Of a stretch of 10,086 nucleotides of DNA, positions 1 through 5,462 are shown in pieces. The stretch spans positions 1-10,086 of the forward strand of contig CACYBV010000219.1 of the NCBI GenBank assembly GCA_902772745.1, written 5' to 3'. Each line of letters begins with the position of its first letter. The first letter of the stretch is position 1. Under the pieces are notes generated by a model. It was given only the letters and a program-made list of their open reading frames with translations, was not told where the DNA came from and ran no database searches. The DNA comes from an uncultured Eubacteriales bacterium. Its GTDB lineage: Bacteria > Bacillota > Clostridia > Lachnospirales > Lachnospiraceae. The position numbers and the translations under genes are program-made.

Positions 1-79
1 CGGAAGAAAGCAGCAGAAACGCAGCTGCCTTCAGGAATCTGCCAGTCAAACTGCATTTTCGGCCCGACTGATTTTTCAT
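1..79 (-). CDS. N-terminal fragment of an exported or membrane protein (cut by window edge)
   Basis: Reading leftwards from an ATG at 79-77, 26 codons stay open to the window edge. The peptide begins MKNQSGRKCS and continues through basic residues into a hydrophobic stretch (FLKAAAFLLLSS). This charged-then-hydrophobic pattern looks like a Sec signal peptide or a first membrane helix. A strong ribosome binding site (GAGGGGAGGAGG on the minus strand, about 89-100) lies at a suitable distance, which is the main reason to believe the gene. It is divergent from the SIMPL gene at 236. The function cannot be told from this fragment. Confidence 0.6.
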   Translation of the reverse strand, partial: MKNQSGRKCSLTGRFLKAAAFLLLSS

Positions 80-193
80 GCAGGGTTCCTCCTCCCCTCT
101 CGTTTATTGACAAAGACATAAAAATGCCCGCCGGGGTTGCAGAAAATAATAACTTTTTCTTCTTTTTTCAGAAACTTCATGGTATATTAGGTT

Positions 194-199
194 TATAAT
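194..199 (+). promoter_or_regulatory. Candidate -10 box of the SIMPL gene
   Basis: A perfect TATAAT lies about 37 bases before the chosen ATG at 236, in an AT-rich stretch. No convincing -35 box sits 16-18 bases upstream, and a second TATATT is present at 183-188, so the exact promoter is uncertain. The region 80-235 otherwise shows only the ribosome binding site of the divergent gene and AT-rich sequence. Confidence 0.35.
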
Positions 200-223
200 C
201 TGAAAATATCCCATTCTTGAATC

Positions 224-229
224 GAGGTG
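224..229 (+). promoter_or_regulatory. Ribosome binding site deciding the SIMPL start
   Basis: GAGGTG lies 6 bases before the ATG at 236. An in-frame GTG at 227 overlaps this site and would leave no room for a ribosome binding site, so the ATG is the better start. Confidence 0.7.
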
Positions 230-235
230 ATCATT

Positions 236-901
236 ATGGAACCCATCCTGAAAGTAACCGGCCGCGGGCGGCTTTCTCTGACGCCCGACATGATCCGCAT
301 CCGGATCGAGCAGCAGGACACCGATCCGGACTACAGCAGCGTCATCGGCGCATCCGCGTCACACACGGAGGAACTGCGGCTGGCGCTCGGCGCGCTCGGT
401 TTTGATGAAAAAGCGCTGAAAACCCTGAATTATACCGTTAACACCGAGTACGAAGGCTACCAGGACAGCGATATGGTCTGGAAACAGCGGTTTAAGGGGT
501 ATACCGTTCACCACAGCATGAAGCTCGAATTTTCAAGGGATGACGCGCTCCTCGCGAAAGTGCTTTTCCGTATTTCCTGCCTTTCCGGAAAGCCGGAATT
601 TCACATCGAATACACGGTCAGGGACACGGAAGAAGCGAAAAAAGCGCTTCTCGAGCGGGCTGTTTCCGATGCCCGTGAAAAAGCGGAAATCCTCTCCCGG
701 GCCGCAGGTACCGTGCTCCGGGAAATTCTCTCCATCGACTATTCGTTCAGCGATCTGAACTTCTCCGTTCAGCCTGTCAACCGCTTTGCCGTCGCGAAAG
801 CGGCCGCCGTCGAGGAGGATTCGATGGATTTTTCCGTCGAGCCGGAAAATATCATCGTAACGGACACCGTCACGATCAGCTGGCGCATCGAAACTGTCTG
901 A
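236..901 (+). CDS. SIMPL domain (DUF541) protein, no signal peptide
   Basis: The 221-residue product matches the SIMPL/DUF541 family (relatives of E. coli YggE and Brucella BP26). It opens with the typical strand 'VTGRGRLSLTPDMIRIRI' (about residues 5-22), has a helical region with 'HTEELRLALGALGFDEKALKT', and ends with the usual final strand (VTDTVTISWRIE). Many family members are periplasmic or exported, but this one has no signal peptide or membrane helix, so it is probably cytoplasmic. The biochemical role of the family is poorly known; some members are linked to oxidative-stress tolerance or form ring-like oligomers. The start at 236 is chosen over GTG 227 because GAGGTG lies just upstream. 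The gene stands alone: its left neighbour is divergent and the ABC permease gene is convergent, 69 bases away. Confidence 0.85.
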   Translation: MEPILKVTGRGRLSLTPDMIRIRIEQQDTDPDYSSVIGASASHTEELRLALGALGFDEKALKTLNYTVNTEYEGYQDSDMVWKQRFKGYTVHHSMKLEFSRDDALLAKVLFRISCLSGKPEFHIEYTVRDTEEAKKALLERAVSDAREKAEILSRAAGTVLREILSIDYSFSDLNFSVQPVNRFAVAKAAAVEEDSMDFSVEPENIIVTDTVTISWRIETV

Positions 902-911
902 AGGCTGATAC

Positions 912-958
912 AAAAACGGCCAGGTGCGCGATACAGAAATGTGTCGCTGCGCCTGGCC
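912..958 (-). terminator. Rho-independent terminator of the ABC transporter operon
   Basis: A long inverted repeat (GGCCAGG at 918-924 with CCTGGCC at 952-958, continuing inward through GC and GCG pairs with one wobble and a bulge) is followed on the minus strand by TTTTT (plus positions 912-916). The U-tract is on the minus side only, so it serves the permease gene ending at 971. On the plus strand the hairpin lies 16 bases after the SIMPL stop but has no U-tract, so it may act only weakly there. Confidence 0.8.
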
Positions 959-970
959 AAATATCAGCGA

Positions 971-2710
971 TCATCCGCGGCCCGGAGAAATTCTCACGGC
1001 GCAAAACGCGAGAAATGCCGCCGACAGAGCAAGGTTGAAACCTGTTGCGGCAATAAGCCCCACAGGAAGAATCCCGAACACCCAGGTGATGGCGATGACC
1101 GCCGCTATCGGTCCCAGCCCGAAATACAGGAACATGATCTGCACCATCTGCTTGATTGTCCTTCCGGCGTGCTGCGGAACCGTGAGATCAATAAAGGTCG
1201 CGATTGTCGTGGAATACGCGTCGATCGACAGGATAAACAGCAGCCATGCGGGTACCAGGTACAGCGGCGTCCTAAGAATGATCGCCGCGATCAAAAGACC
1301 CGGAAGCAGATCGAGACAGCTGTTGTAACTGCCTCCGAGAAGCGAGAACATCAGCTTCCTGAAGCTGCTCTCCGGAATCAGCCGGAACCAGTCGACACGC
1401 ACATCCTGGTCCAGCGGATTCCCGAGAGACCGGTAAAAAGCGGCAAAACCCATGAGAAGCGCCACGATCGTGAAACGTTCAAACGGAAGGTCTTTCCCCG
1501 CAAAGAACAGAAGAAGTGCCGCACCGATGCACAGAACAGTATAGGTGATCGTCGTCTTGGTAAAATACTTCAGTGTGGCAAAACGGTGACGGTTGTAAAC
1601 GGTTTTCCAGAAGAAAATATTCGCGCCTTCTCCCTTGTTGAGCCCGTCCCGCAGCAGCTTTTCGCTGCGGTCTTTTTTTCGCCTGCGTATCGCAAGATTT
1701 CCTTTTTCCTGGACTTCCCGCTGCAGCGCCGCCGTTTCCTCGGACTTTGCCATTGCGTCCTCATAGAAATCAACCTTCATCCGGTAGATCAGGACGAGAA
1801 GCGCCGCGCCGGAGAGAAGCAGCAATCCGAGCATCAGGCCCGCCATCGGGAAATTTCCTTCGATCGTATACATGCAGAAGCCTTTGAGCCAGCCGATCAC
1901 AGGAACGAATCGGCTCGCAGGCGCGTTGAAATATCCGAACACCGCCTGCAGGGCAGGCACTCCGCTTTTCAGGTAATACACCAGGAATCCCGCAAGAATC
2001 ACGCCGAGCACCGTATAGACGCCGGTGCTGATTCTGGACTTTCTGCCCTCTTTCGTCGCCGAATACGCATACAGGAAGGACTGCATCAGCATGGAAAAAA
2101 TCAGGAGAATTCCCCAGGCAATAATGATCGAAACCGCACCTGCAGTGCTGAGGCCGAGGTTCAGCGTCAGGTTCGGCATCTGGACGAACATATAGAATGT
2201 CAGAAGGACCAGTACGCCCATCTTGGTGATCAGCCGGAACATCAGCACGGCCTGCGGCTTCATCGGCGACGGGAACAGGAGGTTCACGTCCGCCGGCAGG
2301 AAAATCTTTGCCCCGCTCTTGTCCGCGCTCAGGGCCTCCATCACCAGAATCAGCAGGATTACCGCTCCGATCACGAGTTCCACAAATGCGATCTTTGAGC
2401 CTTCGGGCATTTCAAAGCCGAACATAACGAAGGGTTTATTTATCTTATCTTCCGATAACGGCTCCGTTTCAGAATTCGTTTCTTCCGGCATGGATTCAGC
2501 ATTTTCGTCGAATTCGATTATCTCCTCGCTGCTTTCATTTGCATTATTTTCCGCCCGGTTCTCCACCATCGATCCGATCTTTGCCGCAGTGAAACCAATA
2601 ATGCCGCCGATTAAAGCGCAGGCCAGGATGAAAATCACAATCCAGGACTTAAAAATCTTCTTCAGCTGATTCTTGAAGGTATGGGAAGCATAATACAGAA
2701 ACAGCTTCAT
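971..2710 (-). CDS. ABC transporter permease (putative ABC exporter family)
   Basis: This is a 579-residue polytopic membrane protein encoded directly after an ABC ATPase, so it is the likely membrane subunit of that transporter. Hydrophobic segments are visible at about residues 23-47, 106-127, 161-178, 190-210, 230-246, 287-308, 386-405, 411-427, 464-490 and 525-575. Between the first two lies an acidic loop (about 50-90) rich in E, N and S. A charged cytoplasmic segment (about 310-370, with 'RRRKKDR') separates two membrane halves. The motif 'ADVNLLFPSPMKPQ' (about 140-153) after a cytoplasmic loop is typical of the Clostridia 'putative ABC exporter' permeases. The start ATG lies 2 bases after the ATPase stop, and its AGGAGG site is inside the last ATPase codons, which suggests translational coupling. 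The substrate is unknown. Confidence 0.85.
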   Translation of the reverse strand: MKLFLYYASHTFKNQLKKIFKSWIVIFILACALIGGIIGFTAAKIGSMVENRAENNANESSEEIIEFDENAESMPEETNSETEPLSEDKINKPFVMFGFEMPEGSKIAFVELVIGAVILLILVMEALSADKSGAKIFLPADVNLLFPSPMKPQAVLMFRLITKMGVLVLLTFYMFVQMPNLTLNLGLSTAGAVSIIIAWGILLIFSMLMQSFLYAYSATKEGRKSRISTGVYTVLGVILAGFLVYYLKSGVPALQAVFGYFNAPASRFVPVIGWLKGFCMYTIEGNFPMAGLMLGLLLLSGAALLVLIYRMKVDFYEDAMAKSEETAALQREVQEKGNLAIRRRKKDRSEKLLRDGLNKGEGANIFFWKTVYNRHRFATLKYFTKTTITYTVLCIGAALLLFFAGKDLPFERFTIVALLMGFAAFYRSLGNPLDQDVRVDWFRLIPESSFRKLMFSLLGGSYNSCLDLLPGLLIAAIILRTPLYLVPAWLLFILSIDAYSTTIATFIDLTVPQHAGRTIKQMVQIMFLYFGLGPIAAVIAITWVFGILPVGLIAATGFNLALSAAFLAFCAVRISPGRG

Positions 2711-2712
2711 GC

Positions 2713-3501
2713 TTACCTCCTTCCGAACAGACCGGATTTCTTCTTCTCTGGTTCCGCATTCAGCTCTTCCTCGGAAACCGCGTCCTCCCGCATATGCTCC
2801 TGCGATACGCCTTCCGTCACCTCAAAGAACATTTCCTCCAGAGTCTTATTGCTGTCGTCCAGTTCTTTTCTCGTCACGTTTGCCCGAAGCAAACCGTTCT
2901 GCAGTACGAGCGTCCTGTCCCAGAGCATATCAACGCTGTCGATGATGTGCGTACTGATCAGCAGGGTCTTTCCCTGATCATGCATCTCTTCGATCACGTT
3001 TTTCAGCTCCTTGATCGCGTGCGGATCCAGTCCGATCATCGGTTCGTCGAGCATCAGCATCTGCGGGTCCGGAAGCAGCCCAAGACACAGGTTCAGTTTC
3101 TGCTGCATGCCCTTTGAGAGTTCATCTCCGAATTTCTTCCGCTTGTCCGAAAGCTCAAAGCGCTCCAGAAGCATTTCGATCCGGTCTTTATAATCCTTCA
3201 TGCGGTAGGCGCGTGCGAGGAATTCCATGTGCTCCGATACCGTCAGGTTCGGATACAGCGCCGGCATCTCGGGAATGTAGCCGAGGACCCGCCGAGCTTC
3301 CACGGATTTATTGGGATATCCGGCCACCGTAATTTCGCCCTGGTACTTCAGAAAGCCGATCACGGACTTCATCAGCGTTGATTTCCCGGCGCCGTTCGGT
3401 CCGAGAAGCACTGTCACCTCGCCCGGATTCAGATGGAAGGACAGATCGTTTACCGCGGTCATCTTCCCGTATTTTTTCGTCACATGCGATACATCAAGCA
3501 T
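2713..3501 (-). CDS. ABC transporter ATP-binding protein
   Basis: The 262-residue product has all the landmarks of an ABC ATPase: Walker A GPNGAGKST (34-42), signature LSKGM (127-131), Walker B MLMLDEP (147-153), D-loop GLDP (156-159) and switch histidine H184 in 'ISTHIID'. The usual Q-loop glutamine is replaced by glutamate in 'GYIPEMPALYP' (E78), and the signature reads LSKGM rather than LSGGQ. Both variants occur in exporter-type ATPases of the EcsA/CcmA-like group, so I do not take them as loss of function. The C-terminus (about 230-262) is a charged tail (EPEKKKSGLFGRR). An AAGGGGG ribosome binding site lies at 3508-3514. With the downstream permease it should form a two-component export or membrane-remodelling ABC transporter; two copies of the ATPase would drive it from the cytoplasmic face. 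Confidence 0.92.
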   Translation of the reverse strand: MLDVSHVTKKYGKMTAVNDLSFHLNPGEVTVLLGPNGAGKSTLMKSVIGFLKYQGEITVAGYPNKSVEARRVLGYIPEMPALYPNLTVSEHMEFLARAYRMKDYKDRIEMLLERFELSDKRKKFGDELSKGMQQKLNLCLGLLPDPQMLMLDEPMIGLDPHAIKELKNVIEEMHDQGKTLLISTHIIDSVDMLWDRTLVLQNGLLRANVTRKELDDSNKTLEEMFFEVTEGVSQEHMREDAVSEEELNAEPEKKKSGLFGRR

Positions 3502-3563
3502 CTTTTTCCCCCTTTCTCAGTCCCTCAGGTGCTTCCTGAAAAGGCAGATCCGACTTTCCGCCC

Positions 3564-3592
3564 ATTATACCAGAAACCGGCACTTCCGTAAA
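3564..3592 (-). promoter_or_regulatory. Sigma-A-type promoter of the ABC operon
   Basis: On the minus strand TTTACG (plus 3587-3592) is separated by exactly 17 bases from a perfect TATAAT (plus 3564-3569). The -10 box is about 62 bases before the ATPase ATG at 3501. No other good promoter is seen for the two genes. Confidence 0.75.
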
Positions 3593-3599
3593 GACGGAA
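3584..3599. promoter_or_regulatory. Inverted repeat over the -35 box of the ABC operon
   Basis: TTCCGT (3584-3589) and ACGGAA (3594-3599) form a perfect 6-base inverted repeat with a 4-base centre. It overlaps the -35 hexamer, a common position for a repressor site. The binding protein is unknown, and so short a repeat can occur by chance. Confidence 0.35.
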
Positions 3600-3652
3600 C
3601 ATGGGCGAAATAAATCCTCCTATATCGCCCCGCCGCCTCCTGTCATCCGCTC

Positions 3653-3699
3653 AAAAAAATCCGCATCGAAAGGGGCCTCAGCGGTTCCTTCCGATGCGG
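3653..3699 (-). terminator. Rho-independent terminator of the NlpC/P60 gene
   Basis: CCGCATCG (3661-3668) pairs with CGATGCGG (3692-3699), and the stem extends inward by four more pairs (AAGG with CCTT). On the minus strand it is followed by seven U residues (plus A-run 3653-3659). It begins 27 bases after the stop codon of the lipoprotein gene. Confidence 0.88.
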
Positions 3700-3725
3700 A
3701 GGTTCGTTTTCCATGCGCCGGCTGT

Positions 3726-5261
3726 TTACGGAATGATTCTCCGCGCAAACAGCGGATCGCGATACCAGGCGGAACTGACAATAATGCCGGTTTCTACGGT
3801 ACCTGCGTGAACAATCTGGCCGTTTCCGATATACATCGCCACATGGCCGAGATATTTCTGGCTGTTCGAGTAGAACAGAAGGTCGCCGGGCTGGAGGGCG
3901 CTGATATCAACCGGAACGCCCTGGCCGGACTGTCCGCCCGGTGTATAGTCAAGATAGTATCCGAAGTTTTCGTATACCAGATGCGTGAAGCCGGAACAAT
4001 CGGTACCGGTAACGAGGCTCCGTCCGCCGTGAACGTAAGGATTGCCGACAAACTGGAGCGCATAGGCTACAACCGCATTCCGCTGGGCCGCTGCCTGGTC
4101 ATTTTCCGCAGCTGCCTGCGCCGCGGCCGCCGCATCTGCAGCTGCCTGCGCTTCTGCCGCCGCCTGGGCGGCTGCCTGAGCAGCCTCTTCGGCAGCTCTG
4201 GCAGCTTCATCCTGCTCCTGCTGCTGTTGTTGCTGCTCCTGTTGCTCCTGTTGCTGCTGTTCCTGCTGCTGCTGTTCCTGCTGCTGCTGTTGCTGTTGCT
4301 CCTGCTGTGCGCGCCATGCTGCTTCCTGTTCCGCCTGCTCCCGGGCGCGGCGGTCCGCTTCTTCCTGAGCTGCTATCGCAGCCAGGCGGGCTTCCTCTTC
4401 TGCTGCAAGCGCTGCTTCATACTCTTCCTGCGCGATGCGGGCCGCTTCTTCCGCAGCTTCCCGGCGCGCAATTTCATCCGCCTCCTCTTTCAGGGTAATC
4501 GCGGTCTTGAATTCGGTCCTGAGGTCCAGACATTCGGCGTAGACATAACCGGAACTCGCATCATCCGATTTGATCTTCGCCCAGCCGTCTTCCGTCAGTT
4601 CCTCGATGAAAACCTTGGTGCCTTTCTCGTAGTAGGTAAATACATTGTCGGGATTTGTCAGGTCCGGTTCCGAACGGACACGGAGATACTCTTCCATGAC
4701 AATACCGGTCGGAACGCCGACCTCTTCGAGCTTTGCGTCCGCTTCATCGCCGACGAGGAAAAACTCGGACTTGATATAGCCGATTACCTGCCCTGAGGAA
4801 ATCAGGTACCAGGAACCGTCCTCTTCTTCCATTACCTCCAGGATATAGGCGGCACAGTCATTGTAAATCTTGCCGACCACTTCACTGTCAACATTCGGCT
4901 CCGTCCGGACATTCACATAATTCGGAACGACAGCAAGCGCCATCCTGCCGATTTCTTCGGATTTTGTTTCTTCCGCCTCAGTCGTTTCTTCTTCCGTTGC
5001 TTCAGTTTCCGCTTCCGTCTGTGCAGGAGAGCTCTCCTCGGATTCCGGGATTTCTGCGGTGGTCGTCGGAGCCTCTGTGGCAAAGAACTCTTCCCCCGCA
5101 ACCACATATTCATCGTCGGAAACTTCCTGTGAAGCCGACTCTTCCGCCGAATAAGATACAGCCTTTGTATCCGAAGTCGCCGCAAGAGTTTCCGCTGCAC
5201 ATCCGGAAATCAGGCAGATACTGAATATCGCCACGATGGCTGATATTATTTTTTTCATCAT
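3726..5261 (-). CDS. SH3b-SH3b-coiled coil/polyQ-NlpC/P60 lipoprotein, cell-wall peptidase
   Basis: The 511-residue product is a probable peptidoglycan endopeptidase. It starts with a lipoprotein signal (hydrophobic residues 5-19, lipobox ISGC, lipidated Cys21). A disordered E/T/S-rich region follows (about 30-104), then two bacterial SH3 domains (about 108-173, 'NYVNVRTEPN...GYIKSEFF'; about 183-247, 'EYLRVRSEPD...GYVYAECL'), an Ala/Glu/Arg helical segment (258-318), a Gln/Glu tract (319-350) and an Ala-rich segment (351-393). The C-terminal NlpC/P60 domain (about 395-511) has the catalytic Cys422 (TDCSGF), His473 (GHVAMYIG) and His485 (IVHAG), so it should be active. It probably cleaves stem peptides (D-Glu to diamino acid bond) during wall remodelling, with the SH3 domains holding it to peptidoglycan. 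AAAGGAG at 5270-5276 supports the first of two ATGs. It has its own promoter and terminator. Confidence 0.9.
   Translation of the reverse strand: MMKKIISAIVAIFSICLISGCAAETLAATSDTKAVSYSAEESASQEVSDDEYVVAGEEFFATEAPTTTAEIPESEESSPAQTEAETEATEEETTEAEETKSEEIGRMALAVVPNYVNVRTEPNVDSEVVGKIYNDCAAYILEVMEEEDGSWYLISSGQVIGYIKSEFFLVGDEADAKLEEVGVPTGIVMEEYLRVRSEPDLTNPDNVFTYYEKGTKVFIEELTEDGWAKIKSDDASSGYVYAECLDLRTEFKTAITLKEEADEIARREAAEEAARIAQEEYEAALAAEEEARLAAIAAQEEADRRAREQAEQEAAWRAQQEQQQQQQQEQQQQEQQQQEQQEQQQQQQEQDEAARAAEEAAQAAAQAAAEAQAAADAAAAAQAAAENDQAAAQRNAVVAYALQFVGNPYVHGGRSLVTGTDCSGFTHLVYENFGYYLDYTPGGQSGQGVPVDISALQPGDLLFYSNSQKYLGHVAMYIGNGQIVHAGTVETGIIVSSAWYRDPLFARRIIP
4212..4307 (-). repeat. CAG/CAA/GAG-type trinucleotide tract coding for Gln/Glu
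   Basis: Thirty-two consecutive codons (residues 319-350 of the NlpC/P60 protein) encode only glutamine (26) or glutamate (6), mostly CAG and CAA with interspersed GAG-type codons. Length changes would stay in frame, altering only the spacer between the helical segment and the catalytic domain. Confidence 0.9.
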
Positions 5262-5299
5262 AACAGCGGCTCCTTTCGGTTTTTTCGGGCATACCCCTC

Positions 5300-5315
5300 A
5301 TAATACACGTATTAT
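5300..5315. promoter_or_regulatory. 16-bp palindrome at the -10 box of the NlpC/P60 promoter
   Basis: ATAATACACGTATTAT is a perfect 7-base inverted repeat with a 2-base centre. It covers five of the six bases of the minus-strand -10 box and extends downstream to about the expected transcription start, so a protein bound here would block initiation. It could be a repressor operator; the regulator is unknown. Confidence 0.45.
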
Positions 5316-5339
5316 AGCACATCTTTTTACAAAATGCAA
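5311..5339 (-). promoter_or_regulatory. Extended -10 promoter of the NlpC/P60 gene
   Basis: On the minus strand a perfect TATAAT (plus 5311-5316) is preceded by TGC, giving an extended -10. TTGCAT (plus 5334-5339) lies 17 bases upstream as a weak -35. The -10 box is 49 bases from the ATG at 5261. Confidence 0.75.
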
Positions 5340-5401
5340 CGTTTATGTAATATTGTCTTAACATTTCAGAAAAGGCCGCTTAAATTCGTCTCTTCTATCA
5401 C

Positions 5402-5431
5402 TTGACGATCACAAACTCCGGGTGCTACAAT
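5402..5431 (+). promoter_or_regulatory. Sigma-A-type promoter of the CapA-like gene
   Basis: TTGACG (5402-5407) and TACAAT (5426-5431) are 18 bases apart, with an extended -10 TGC directly before TACAAT. It points towards the CapA gene, and transcription should begin near 5438, giving a leader of only about 25 bases. It is back-to-back with the NlpC/P60 promoter. Confidence 0.75.
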
Positions 5432-5449
5432 AGGCACGAACAAAAAAAC

Positions 5450-5455
5450 GGAGGA
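5450..5455 (+). promoter_or_regulatory. Ribosome binding site pointing to an ACG start
   Basis: GGAGGA lies 7 bases before ACG at 5463, which is ideal spacing. The three standard bacterial start codons (ATG, GTG, TTG) are absent from this frame between the upstream stop (TGA 5403-5405) and TTG 5529. That TTG has no ribosome binding site and would fall inside the first membrane helix. Confidence 0.7.
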
Positions 5456-5462
5456 ATCAAGT

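Noticed and set aside
107..112. Perfect TTGACA on the plus strand as the SIMPL -35 box
   Set aside because: No -10-like sequence is found 16-18 bases downstream (the sequence there is GC-rich), and the good TATAAT at 194 is far too distant.
941..2398. Plus-strand open frame of 485 codons
   Set aside because: It is a shadow of the ABC permease gene. Its product is a His/Arg/Gln-rich low-complexity string with no recognisable domain, while the minus strand gives a clear membrane protein with a good start and terminator.
4212..4307. Possible CRISPR-like or satellite repeat
   Set aside because: The triplet tract is coding, has no spacers and fits the frame of the peptidase gene.
3807..4796. Long plus-strand open frame of 329 codons with a poly-leucine run
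   Set aside because: It lies entirely opposite the NlpC/P60 gene. The poly-Leu is the reverse reading of the Gln tract (CTG versus CAG), and the protein shows no domain. It has no ribosome binding site.
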